Positions 1 to 6,337 of a stretch of DNA of 7,747 bases are shown in pieces. Source of the DNA: Frankiaceae bacterium. Its GTDB lineage: Bacteria > Actinomycetota > Actinomycetes > Frankiales > Frankiaceae. The notes under the pieces were generated by a model that worked only from the letters and a program-made list of their open reading frames with translations, was not told where the DNA came from and searched no databases. Position numbers and translations under genes: made by a program. Position 1 is the first letter of the stretch, and each line of letters opens with the position of its first letter. The DNA is taken from assembly GCA_030840885.1 (NCBI GenBank), contig JAVEDQ010000197.1, forward strand, positions 1-7,747, written 5' to 3'.

Positions 1-468
1 CAGGGCGGTCCGCAGGCCGGCGGCGATCAGCGGCAACGCCAGCGGCAGCTCGACGCCGAGCAGGACCTGCCGACCCGACATACCGAGCCCGGTGGCCGCT
101 TCGACGGTCTCGCGGTCGACCGTGCTCACGCCCGTCCAGGTGTTGGTCAGGATGGGGGCGACGGCGAACACCGCGAGCGCGAGGATCGCCGACGTCGCGG
201 TCACCCCGAGGCTGCCGTTGGTGGCCAGCAGGGCCAGCAGGCCGAGCACCGGCACGGCGCGGGTGAGGTTCGCAAGCGCCGTCACGACCGATCCGCCGCG
301 GCGGGCGTGCCCCAGCGCGATGCCGAGGCTGAGGCCGACGATGGCGGCGAGCAGGACCGCGATGAGCGTGATCTTGAGGTGTGACACGGCCAGCGGAAGG
401 ATGCCGTCGTGTCCGCCCCAGTTGCTGCCGTCGCCGAGGTAGGCCAACGCGTTGCGGAACAGGTCCAC
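1..468 (-). CDS. OpuCB/ProW-like ABC transporter permease (partial, C-terminus beyond window)
   Basis: Inner-membrane permease of a quaternary-amine (betaine/choline/carnitine-type) ABC importer. 156 residues are visible from a GTG start at 468, and the frame is still open at base 1, so roughly the last quarter of a usual 210-220 residue protein is missing. Hydrophobic segments lie near residues 31-53, 61-82 and 90-110. The EAA loop that docks on the ATPase begins at E123 (EAATGLGMSGRQ) and is followed by the typical ELPLALPLI stretch. The start lies 3 nt after the TGA of the other permease gene, with an AGGA-type ribosome site overlapping that stop, so the two are probably one operon with coupled translation. 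An overlapping rightward reading frame at 92-442 has no recognisable protein features. The family call is firm; the exact substrate cannot be read from the permease. Confidence 0.92.
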   Translation of the reverse strand, partial: MDLFRNALAYLGDGSNWGGHDGILPLAVSHLKITLIAVLLAAIVGLSLGIALGHARRGGSVVTALANLTRAVPVLGLLALLATNGSLGVTATSAILALAVFAVAPILTNTWTGVSTVDRETVEAATGLGMSGRQVLLGVELPLALPLIAAGLRTAL

Positions 469-471
469 GGC

Positions 472-1161
472 TCAGGTCCTCGCCCTCGACCACGGTGTGG
501 CCAGTCGTTGGAGCAGCAGCAGCACCAGGTCGGCGATCAGCGCGAGCGCCACGATGGCGACCACGCCGGCGACGACCTGCGCGCGGATGTCGCGCTGCTG
601 GCCGTCGAGGATGAGCTGCCCGAGCCCACCCTGCTGGATCAGGCCGCCGACGCTGAGCAGGGCGATGGTCGAGACCGTCGTCAGCCGGATCCCGGCCAGG
701 ATCGCCGGCAGCGCCAGCGGTATCCGCACGCCGAACAGCAGGCGGACGGGCCCGTAGCCCGTGCCGCGGGCGGCCTCGAGCACGTCGGCCGGGACCTCCT
801 CGAGCCCGATCAGGACGTTGCGCACCAGCAGGAGCTGCGCGTAGCCGACCAGCGCGACGACCACGGGGGTGGCGTGGGTGACACCGAAGACGGGTTGGAG
901 CAGCACGAACAGCGCCAGCGACGGGATCGTGTAGATCACGCCGAGCAACCCCAGAATGCTGCTCCGCAACCATTTCGCCCGCAGCGCCAGCAGCGCCAGA
1001 GGGAAGCTCAGGACGATCGCGATCGCGAGGATGAGCGCGGACAAACTGATGTGTTGGACGATGGCGTGTTGAATGTCGCTCGAGTAGTCGTGCACGTACT
1101 GCGTGCAGAACCACGAGTTGACGCTTCGGCTGTAACAGCTCGGAGCCGCCGAGAGGATCAC
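472..1161 (-). CDS. OpuBB/OpuCD-like ABC transporter permease
   Basis: Second permease of the same quaternary-amine importer, 229 residues. A short N-terminal segment (residues 15-27, SWFCTQYV region) precedes hydrophobic spans near 37-61, 67-90, 97-118 and 197-219. The EAA loop starts at E129 (EAARGTGYGPVR), followed by RIPLALPAI, then the GGLIQQGGLG stretch usual in this family. The start is a GTG at 1161; it is the only start codon in the frame that keeps the conserved N-terminal segment, because an in-frame TAG lies at 1173-1171. No Shine-Dalgarno sequence is visible. A TAGCGT box lies 6 bases upstream, which would suit a leaderless transcript. It is divergent from the ATPase gene and followed after 3 nt by the second permease gene. 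The role is confident; the start is moderately so. Confidence 0.93.
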   Translation of the reverse strand: MILSAAPSCYSRSVNSWFCTQYVHDYSSDIQHAIVQHISLSALILAIAIVLSFPLALLALRAKWLRSSILGLLGVIYTIPSLALFVLLQPVFGVTHATPVVVALVGYAQLLLVRNVLIGLEEVPADVLEAARGTGYGPVRLLFGVRIPLALPAILAGIRLTTVSTIALLSVGGLIQQGGLGQLILDGQQRDIRAQVVAGVVAIVALALIADLVLLLLQRLATPWSRART

Positions 1162-1163
1162 GG

Positions 1164-2429
1164 GTGGACGCTACCGCCGCACTGGCCGATCCGCCGGGTG
1201 ATGCCGCAGGACGTGCCGCGAAGGCCGGTTCCGGCGCCGCCTCCGCGGGCGACGTGGCGATCGCCCTGGACAAGGTCAGCAAGCGGTTCGCCGATGGCAC
1301 CGTCGCCGTCCAGGAGATCTCGCTGGCCGTCCCGCGCGGCGAACTGGTCTGCCTCGTCGGCCCGTCCGGCTGCGGCAAGACCACCACACTGAAGATGGTC
1401 AACCGACTCATCGAGCCCACGGGCGGACGCATCATCCTCGAGGGCGAGGACGTCACCAAGGCCGATCCGGTGGAGCTCCGCCGCCGCATCGGCTACGTCA
1501 TCCAGCAGGTCGGCCTGTTCCCGCACCTGACCGTCGCGGCGAACGTGGCGACCGTCCCGCGCCTGCTCGGGTGGAGCAAGAAGCGGCAGCGCGAACGGGC
1601 CAACGAGCTGCTCGAGCTGGTCGGACTCGAACCCTCCCAGTACGGGCCGCGCTACCCCAGCCAACTCTCGGGGGGTCAGCGCCAGCGCGTCGGTGTCGCC
1701 CGCGCCCTCGGTGCCGACCCCGAGGTCCTCCTGATGGACGAGCCCTTCTCGGCCATCGACCCCATCGCCCGCGCCCGCCTGCAGGACGAGTTCCTCCGGG
1801 TGCAGGCCGCGGTCCGCAAGACGATCCTGTTCGTCACCCACGACATCGACGAAGCGGTCCGGCTCGGCGATCGGGTCGCGGTGTTCCGCCAGGGTGGTCT
1901 GCTCGAGCAGTACGACCCGCCGGCCCGCATGCTCGGCGCTCCGGCGACGGACTTCGTGGCGGACTTCGTCGGGATGGACCGGGGCCTCCGACGGCTCGCC
2001 GTCACCACCGTCGACGCCGCCGACCTCGAAGCGCCACCCGTCGTGCCGGCGTCGGCCAGCACGAGCGAAGCCCGCTCGCTGCTGGCCGGTGCTCCGTACG
2101 GCATCGTCGTGGGCGACGACGGCCGGCTGCTGGGCCGGGTCAGCCCGGCGATGCTCGACGGTTCCTCCGGCGCAGCCGACATCGCGGCCGACCTCGCACA
2201 ACCCCCGGCCGGGGTCGTCGACGTCGGCACGACACTGAAGGACGCGCTGTCGCTGATGCTGCAGCACGACGACGGCTGGGTCGCGGTCACCGACGGTGGT
2301 CGCTACGTGGGCGTGCTGGCCCCCGGTTCCCTGCACAGCGCGTTGCGGCGGTCGGTGGAGACCGACGCCACCGACGCCGCCGCTGGACCGACGTCACCCC
2401 CACCCGGACAGCCCGGCGCGACCGGCTGA
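1164..2429 (+). CDS. OpuCA/ProV-like quaternary-amine ABC transporter ATPase with CBS-type tail
   Basis: Cytoplasmic ATPase driving the betaine/choline/carnitine-type importer; 421 residues. Visible motifs are Walker A GPSGCGKTT at 66-74, Q-loop around Q114-Q115, signature LSGGQ at 168-172, Walker B LLMDEP at 189-194 and switch His at 226. The tail from about 287 to 395 looks like two CBS-like repeats (each with a V-V-G/D-D/G-GRLLG or GRYVG core), which in OpuCA sense ionic strength or nucleotides. The GTG at 1164 has a good GAGAGG ribosome site at 1151-1156, spaced 7 nt. The first 30 residues are low-complexity Ala/Gly, however, and an in-frame GTG at 1254 would begin exactly at the usual family N-terminus (AIALDKVSKRF). 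The start is therefore uncertain. It is followed after 20 bp by the binding-protein gene, and both permease genes lie on the opposite strand. Confidence 0.94.
   Translation: MDATAALADPPGDAAGRAAKAGSGAASAGDVAIALDKVSKRFADGTVAVQEISLAVPRGELVCLVGPSGCGKTTTLKMVNRLIEPTGGRIILEGEDVTKADPVELRRRIGYVIQQVGLFPHLTVAANVATVPRLLGWSKKRQRERANELLELVGLEPSQYGPRYPSQLSGGQRQRVGVARALGADPEVLLMDEPFSAIDPIARARLQDEFLRVQAAVRKTILFVTHDIDEAVRLGDRVAVFRQGGLLEQYDPPARMLGAPATDFVADFVGMDRGLRRLAVTTVDAADLEAPPVVPASASTSEARSLLAGAPYGIVVGDDGRLLGRVSPAMLDGSSGAADIAADLAQPPAGVVDVGTTLKDALSLMLQHDDGWVAVTDGGRYVGVLAPGSLHSALRRSVETDATDAAAGPTSPPPGQPGATG
1168..1173 (-). promoter_or_regulatory. Candidate -10 box for a leaderless permease transcript
   Basis: Read leftward, TAGCGT matches the actinobacterial TANNNT -10 pattern and ends 6 nt before the GTG at 1161. 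That is the spacing expected when transcription starts on the first base of the start codon. No Shine-Dalgarno is present in front of this GTG, which agrees with leaderless translation. A six-base match is weak evidence, and no clear -35 is visible. Confidence 0.3.
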
Positions 2430-2449
2430 GCGTGGGTCGGGGGGCAGGC

Positions 2450-3442
2450 GTGCACGCGGTGACGTCTGGCCGCGCCCGGCTCCGCGTCGCGGTTCTTGTC
2501 GTCCTGGCCCTCTGTGCTCTCGTGGCCTGCTCGGGCGGAGGCGGCCCGGCCCCACCCAAGCCCGCCACGGGCTGCGTCGGGACGCCGGACTCGCAGCTCG
2601 TGACGCTGACCGACGACCGCAGGTCCCAGAACAGCGACAACGTGGTCCCGGTCCTCCGGAGCACGGTGGCGTCGGCCCCGCTGACCACAGCGCTGCGCCG
2701 GGTCTCGGAGGCGCTCTCCCAGGATGAGCTGCTCGGCCTGAACCGCGCCGTTGCCCTCGACGGGACCGACCCGGCGCAGGCGGCTCGGAACTTCCTCGAA
2801 CGCCGACGCATCACCGTCGGTCTCACCGGCGGCAGCGGGACGATTGTCGTGGCGGCGGCCGACTTCAGCGAGAGCCGCGCCCTCGCCGCGGTCTACGTCG
2901 CTGTCCTGGACGCGGCCGGCTACCACGCCCGCGTGCGCATCTTCCGCGACCGGGAGGTGCTGCAACCGGCGTTGCAGTCGGGCCAGGCGCAGGTGACGCC
3001 GGAGTACGCAGCCACGCTGACCACCTTCCTCGCCGCGAAGGCAGGCCGCTTGGACGGCGGTCCGAGCAACGAGATCGACCGGACCATGGCCGTCCTGCGT
3101 CCGCTCGCCGCAGCCCGCGGTCTCACCGTCCTGGATCCGGCAAGGGCAACCGATCAGAACGCCTTCGCGGTCACGAAGGCGACGGCCGAGCGCCTCGGGG
3201 TCGAGACCTTGTCAGACCTCGCCGCCAAGTGCCCCGGCGGCGTGACGCTGGGCGGGACAGCGGAGTGCCCACAGCGCCCGTTCTGTCAGCCGATCCTCGA
3301 GAAGTCCTACGGGCTGAAGATCACGGGGTTCACCGCACTCGACTCCGACGGACCGGTCACCCGCCGGGCGCTCCAACAGGGTCGGGTGCTTGTCGGCGAG
3401 GTGTTCTCGTCCGACGCCGACGTGGTCTCCGCCGGCGGCTGA
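2450..3442 (+). CDS. Quaternary-amine ABC transporter substrate-binding lipoprotein, circularly permuted OpuAC-type
   Basis: Extracytoplasmic solute receptor of the importer, 330 residues. A basic, hydrophobic signal peptide ends in the lipobox LVAC (C27), so the mature protein should be lipid-anchored. Residues about 49-121 (from LVTLTDD through the ARNFLE region) resemble the segment that normally ends OpuAC-type proteins. After a Gly-rich linker (122-130), residues 131-325 follow the normal N-terminal-to-late order: VVAAADFSES, VTPEYAATL at 182-190, a Cys-rich CPGG...CPQRPFC stretch at 261-279, and VLVGEVFSSDADV. The protein stops where the displaced segment would usually follow. The GTG at 2450 has a G-rich ribosome site 5 nt upstream; GTGs at 2432 and 2459 are alternatives that do not change the mature protein. 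Function is confident from context and motifs; the permutation rests on my recall of the family order. Confidence 0.88.
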   Translation: MHAVTSGRARLRVAVLVVLALCALVACSGGGGPAPPKPATGCVGTPDSQLVTLTDDRRSQNSDNVVPVLRSTVASAPLTTALRRVSEALSQDELLGLNRAVALDGTDPAQAARNFLERRRITVGLTGGSGTIVVAAADFSESRALAAVYVAVLDAAGYHARVRIFRDREVLQPALQSGQAQVTPEYAATLTTFLAAKAGRLDGGPSNEIDRTMAVLRPLAAARGLTVLDPARATDQNAFAVTKATAERLGVETLSDLAAKCPGGVTLGGTAECPQRPFCQPILEKSYGLKITGFTALDSDGPVTRRALQQGRVLVGEVFSSDADVVSAGG

Positions 3443-3471
3443 CCGACTTCCGGCACGGAGGCGGGCTCAGC
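3438..3471. terminator. Candidate bidirectional terminator hairpin
   Basis: An imperfect hairpin spans the stop codons of both converging genes. Bases 3438-3442 (GCTGA) pair with 3467-3471 (TCAGC), 3443-3445 with 3462-3464, and 3447-3452 with 3456-3461 around the triloop GCA. That gives 14 pairs including one G-T pair, with an A bulge at 3446 and a GC bulge at 3465-3466. Neither side has a T tract, which is common for actinobacterial terminators. The position between convergent genes only 24 bp apart supports a terminating role on both strands. Confidence 0.5.
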
Positions 3472-4030
3472 GGAGGATGTCGGGCAGGCGCAGCGTGAAC
3501 CGACGAACGCCGACACCCTCACCGACACTGACCTCCGCTGTCGGCGTCTCGACGGTCATCCGATGCAGCCGGTGCCACGCCGCAGGAGCCCGCACGAAGA
3601 CGTCGATCGTCTGGTCGCGGGGGTCGACGACCCAGTACTGGCCCGCGCCTTCGCGGTGGTACTCGACCGCCTTCACCACCAGGTCGCTCCGTCGGTTCGA
3701 CGACAGCACCTCGACCACGACCAACGGCGGCTCGGTGACGACGGCGCCGTCGGCCGGAGCCCGGCCCAGGACCATGAGATCGGGGATCCGGGTCCACTGC
3801 TCGGCCGCGTCCACCCAGCCGGTGGCCACGGCGACAATGGTGTCCGTGCCGAGTCCGGCCCGGAGGGCGTCGCGAAGCCGCAGGCAGATCTCCTGGTGTG
3901 CGAAGGTCGGCGGCGGGCTCACGACCGCGCGTCCCTGCGTGAACTCGACGCGGTCGCCGTCGGGCAGCGCCAGGAACTCGTCCCAGGACATGGGATGTCC
4001 TGCGATGTCTGCCGTCGTCGTGACAACCAT
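3467..4030 (-). CDS. Uma2-family (DUF820) PD-(D/E)XK nuclease-like protein
   Basis: A 187-residue protein of the Uma2/DUF820 family, predicted to share the restriction-endonuclease fold; the biological role of the family is poorly known. The opening MSWDEFLALPDGDRVEF is typical. The candidate metal site is E29, D84 (in RIPDLMVL), E107 (in LVVVEVLS) and K120, followed by the usual Y124 and QYWVVDP at 131-137. All expected acidic and lysine positions are present, so it looks intact. The ATG at 4030 has a strong GGAGG ribosome site (4041-4037 on this strand), spaced 6 nt. The frame is open much further upstream, but that extension lies inside the NuoD-like gene and is not coding. It lies 104 bp downstream of the NuoD-like gene and converges with the binding-protein gene. 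A functional link to either neighbour is not evident. Confidence 0.9.
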   Translation of the reverse strand: MVVTTTADIAGHPMSWDEFLALPDGDRVEFTQGRAVVSPPPTFAHQEICLRLRDALRAGLGTDTIVAVATGWVDAAEQWTRIPDLMVLGRAPADGAVVTEPPLVVVEVLSSNRRSDLVVKAVEYHREGAGQYWVVDPRDQTIDVFVRAPAAWHRLHRMTVETPTAEVSVGEGVGVRRFTLRLPDILR

Positions 4031-4134
4031 CGTCCGCCTCCGCTCGCAGGGACTCATCCGGCGGTGCCGGAGGCGGGGAACGCCCGTCTCCTCGGCAATT
4101 GTGGACGGTGCTATCCCCGGTGGAAACCCCCGCG
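4031..4134 (-). other. Intergenic spacer before the Uma2 gene, with a small hairpin
   Basis: This 104 bp spacer separates the NuoD-like stop from the Uma2 start. It holds the GGAGG ribosome site of Uma2 and a perfect 6-bp hairpin with a 3-nt loop at 4057-4071. The hairpin could attenuate or partly terminate read-through, or mean nothing. I see no convincing -35/-10 pair, so I cannot say whether Uma2 has its own promoter or is read from the upstream genes. Confidence 0.3.
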
Positions 4135-5304
4135 TCAGCGGTCGGCGTCGCCGAGCACGAAGAACAGCGACGCGAGCACGGCCGGCAGGTCCTGCAGGAC
4201 CACGCCGGGGAGGATCGCAGGCAGCGCCGAGAGCGTCGCGAACGACGGCGTCCGCAGCTTGAGCCGCCAGGGAGTGGTGCCGCCGCGGGAGACGAGGTGG
4301 CAGCCGGCGATGCCGAGCGGCGCCTCGATCCAGCTGTAGGTCTCGTCCTCCGGGGCGCGGACGAGCTTCGGCAGGCGGACGTTGACCGGGCCGCTCGGCA
4401 GCGACGTCAGGCACTCGCGGGCCAGCAGCAGACCGCCGCGGACGTCGTCGCACAGGCACGAGAGTCGGGACGGGACGTCGCCCGGCCCGGCAGTGGTTCG
4501 CGCGAGAACCGTCAGATCGAGCGAGGGGTAGTCGAGGTAGGCCTCGTCGCGGCGGAGGTCGAGCGGCACACCGGCGGCGCGGGCGACCGGACCGGAGAGC
4601 CCGTAGGCGTCCACGAGCTCCGGAGTCACGGCGCCGACCCCCGCGAGGCGGCGGACGGGCTCGGCGGTGAGCAGCGCCTCGGTGAGCGGGCCGAGCTCGG
4701 CGAGCAACCGGTCGACGACACCGACGGTCCGGTCGATCCATCCGGCCGGGACGTCCTGCTGCACCCCGCCGATGCGGGTGAACATCAGGTGCACCCGCCC
4801 ACCGGTGACCTCCTCGAACACGCGCAGCAGCGCCTCGCGCTGCGCCACCGTGCGGATCACGGCGCGGCCGTCGTCGCCGGGGACGGTGCCGAGGAAGGCG
4901 AGCCCGGCGCTCGCGCGGTTCAGCTCGAGCAGCGCGGTGCGCAACCGCGTCGCCCGCGGCGGGACGGCGAGGCCCATCAGCCGCTCGACAGCCAGCGCGA
5001 CCCCGACCTCCCCGGCGAAGGACGACAGCCAGTCGTGCCGGTTCGCGAGCATGAGGATCTGGCGGTAGTCGCGGACCTCGAACAGCTTCTCGGCCCCGCG
5101 GTGCACGAAACCGATGTGCGGATCGGCGGCCGTGATCACAGCGTCGGTCACGTCGTCGTCGAGCTCGAGCGCCAGCCGCATCCCGCCGTGCGTCGACGGG
5201 TGGTCGGCGCCGAGGTCGAGCACGAGGCTCTCACCTGCGGACACCCCGCCGAGGGCACCCGCACCGACGGCGACGGTCGCGGTGCGACGGCCGGCCGGAC
5301 TCAT
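4135..5304 (-). CDS. Stand-alone NuoD-like protein (49 kDa / NDUFS2-like complex I subunit paralogue)
   Basis: A 389-residue homologue of the peripheral-arm subunit NuoD, which with NuoB forms the quinone site of complex I. Matching blocks are HPSTHG (35-40), DPHIGFVHRGAEKLFE (61-76), NRHDWLSS (88-95), the EEVTGGR and RIGGVQQDVP stretch, and a C-terminal TPSFATLSALP followed by VLGDADR. The chamber histidine (H39) and the arginine equal to bovine Arg85 (R69) are kept. The quinone tyrosine (bovine Tyr108, Thermus Tyr87) is W92, the usual TPFF loop after the DxG motif is lost, and the aspartate before the C-terminal VxGxxDR is Phe. The ATG at 5304 overlaps the methyltransferase stop as ATGA and lacks a strong ribosome site, so translation is probably coupled. 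No nuoB, nuoC or nuoH is adjacent. It could be an alternative subunit, an assembly factor or a neofunctionalised protein. Confidence 0.87.
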   Translation of the reverse strand: MSPAGRRTATVAVGAGALGGVSAGESLVLDLGADHPSTHGGMRLALELDDDVTDAVITAADPHIGFVHRGAEKLFEVRDYRQILMLANRHDWLSSFAGEVGVALAVERLMGLAVPPRATRLRTALLELNRASAGLAFLGTVPGDDGRAVIRTVAQREALLRVFEEVTGGRVHLMFTRIGGVQQDVPAGWIDRTVGVVDRLLAELGPLTEALLTAEPVRRLAGVGAVTPELVDAYGLSGPVARAAGVPLDLRRDEAYLDYPSLDLTVLARTTAGPGDVPSRLSCLCDDVRGGLLLARECLTSLPSGPVNVRLPKLVRAPEDETYSWIEAPLGIAGCHLVSRGGTTPWRLKLRTPSFATLSALPAILPGVVLQDLPAVLASLFFVLGDADR

Positions 5305-6227
5305 CCGAGCCACTCTAGTGAGCCGGTGGTGTCGGTCCCGGGCTGCGTGACCAGCCACGAGAAACCCCCGAGGCCCTCGGGGTCAAGCAGCAGCCGCGCC
5401 CGCGACGCGCGCTCGAGGGTGGCCGCGTACCCGGGGTGGTCCCGGCGCGGGAGCGCCGCGGAGATCCCGAGCGCCCGCAGCGCCGACGCCTGCGTGGTGA
5501 GGACCGAACGCCCGGGCACGGCAGCCTGCACCGCGTCCCACGCGACCGCGGCGGTGACGTCGGAGCACCCGTCGGGCACCGGGGCGGTCACCTGCCCGTC
5601 GCGGTAACCGCGCAGGGTGCCCATCGGCGGCCGCGCCGCCGCGAGGTGGCCGTAGTCGACGGCCACCGCCAACCCCGATACCAGGCGGGCGACCGCGTCG
5701 GCCCAGGCGTCGTCCCGACGGCAACCGACCTCGCGGCGGTCTCCGATCGGCCACCACTGCTCCAACCAGGCAGCGTCTCCTGTGGGTACCGGCGGGCCTG
5801 GGCGCTCCACCCCGTCGACCCCGACGAGCTGGACCCGACCGTCGACCACGACGTCGACCGGCACCGTGTCCAGCCACTCGACGGCGAGCAGGAGGCCGGA
5901 GACCTGGGCCGGCAGCTGGTCGCGCCACTCCACCCGCCCGGGCAGACCCGCCGGGCGCGGCCGTTGCTCGACGCCGACGAGCCTGACCTGCGGCGGCAGG
6001 CGCTCGGCGAGGGCGGCGAGCACCGCGCCGGTGCCGGCAGCAATCTCGACCACCTCGTCCGAGACCCCGAGCGGCAGTTTCCCGAGCAGCGCGGCGATCG
6101 CGTCGGCGAACACGTCGGGGGCCACCGTCGAGGAGGTGCGGAAGTCCTGACCAGGCCCGCGACCGCGGGTGTAGTAGCCGTCGCGGCCGTGCAGGCCAGC
6201 CGCCATCGCCTCGGCCCAGATGGTCAC
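5301..6227 (-). CDS. MidA/NDUFAF7-like SAM-dependent methyltransferase (PF02636-type)
   Basis: A 308-residue class I methyltransferase resembling the MidA/NDUFAF7 family. Mitochondrial members methylate an arginine of the complex I subunit NDUFS2. Visible features are the N-terminal GRDGYYTRG and FRTSS (29-33), SAM motif I VVEIAAGTG at 59-67, an acidic strand end at LVGVE (83-87), the family motif EWLDTVPV at 117-124 (compare NEFFDALPV), VDYGH at 190-194, TLRGYRD at 204-210 and SDVTAAV at 222-228. It is somewhat shorter than mitochondrial and proteobacterial members. The GTG at 6227 has a GAGGA ribosome site (6239-6235 on this strand) spaced 7 nt; an ATG at 6235 is out of frame and stops at once. 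It overlaps the NuoD-like gene by 4 nt (ATGA), making NuoD the obvious candidate partner. The family call is fairly firm; the target is inferred. Confidence 0.85.
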   Translation of the reverse strand: MTIWAEAMAAGLHGRDGYYTRGRGPGQDFRTSSTVAPDVFADAIAALLGKLPLGVSDEVVEIAAGTGAVLAALAERLPPQVRLVGVEQRPRPAGLPGRVEWRDQLPAQVSGLLLAVEWLDTVPVDVVVDGRVQLVGVDGVERPGPPVPTGDAAWLEQWWPIGDRREVGCRRDDAWADAVARLVSGLAVAVDYGHLAAARPPMGTLRGYRDGQVTAPVPDGCSDVTAAVAWDAVQAAVPGRSVLTTQASALRALGISAALPRRDHPGYAATLERASRARLLLDPEGLGGFSWLVTQPGTDTTGSLEWLG

Positions 6228-6268
6228 CGGCTCATCCTCGCCCGCGAGCCGGGGTACCTCCGGTAACA

Positions 6269-6284
6269 GGTGATCGCAGTCACA
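6269..6284. promoter_or_regulatory. Candidate Crp/GlxR-family operator
   Basis: GGTGA-N6-TCACA matches 9 of 10 fixed bases of the TGTGA-N6-TCACA consensus bound by Crp-family regulators, including actinobacterial Crp/GlxR. It lies 42-57 nt upstream of the methyltransferase start and about 115 nt upstream of the DUF2520 start, so it could serve either direction. A single match in one window may be chance. Confidence 0.35.
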
Positions 6285-6310
6285 GAGCGTGAGGGGAACC
6301 GTTACGAGAG

Positions 6311-6337
6311 GGAATCGTGCGGGTGAACCCCAGCGTT
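6311..6337 (+). promoter_or_regulatory. Candidate ECF-sigma (SigR/SigH-type) promoter for DUF2520-panC
   Basis: GGAAT at 6311-6315 and GTT at 6335-6337 are separated by 19 nt. This fits the thiol-oxidative-stress sigma consensus GGAAT-N18/19-GTT. The transcript would start near 6345, compatible with translation from the GTG at 6398 but not from 6317. A TAnnnT box (TACGCT, 6337-6342) overlaps and could instead be a housekeeping -10, although no -35 partner is seen. Confidence 0.3.

Noticed and set aside
409..1392. Rightward open frame of 327 codons
   Set aside because: Antisense to the permease gene, rich in Gln/Asp/Arg as expected for the complement of hydrophobic codons; it also crosses the ATPase start in another frame.
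1158..2336. Leftward open frame of 392 codons
   Set aside because: Antisense shadow of the ATPase gene; composition dominated by Asp, Gly, Arg and Val with no motif.
3429..3438. Palindrome CCGCCGGCGG at the end of the binding-protein gene
   Set aside because: Short GC-only palindromes are common in such DNA and this one lies in codons; the longer hairpin at 3438-3471 explains the region better.
1571..3442. Long rightward open frame of 623 codons ending with the binding-protein gene
   Set aside because: Only the part from about 2450 encodes a protein, with signal peptide and lipobox. The upstream part is an Arg/Pro-rich shadow of the ATPase gene in another frame.
3467..4741. Uma2 gene extended upstream to a 424-codon frame
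   Set aside because: The extension is Arg/Pro-rich, overlaps the well-supported NuoD-like gene, and has no family similarity. The ATG at 4030 has a strong GGAGG ribosome site.
4099..5607. Rightward open frame of 502 codons
   Set aside because: Antisense shadow of the NuoD-like gene, low complexity, no recognisable domain.
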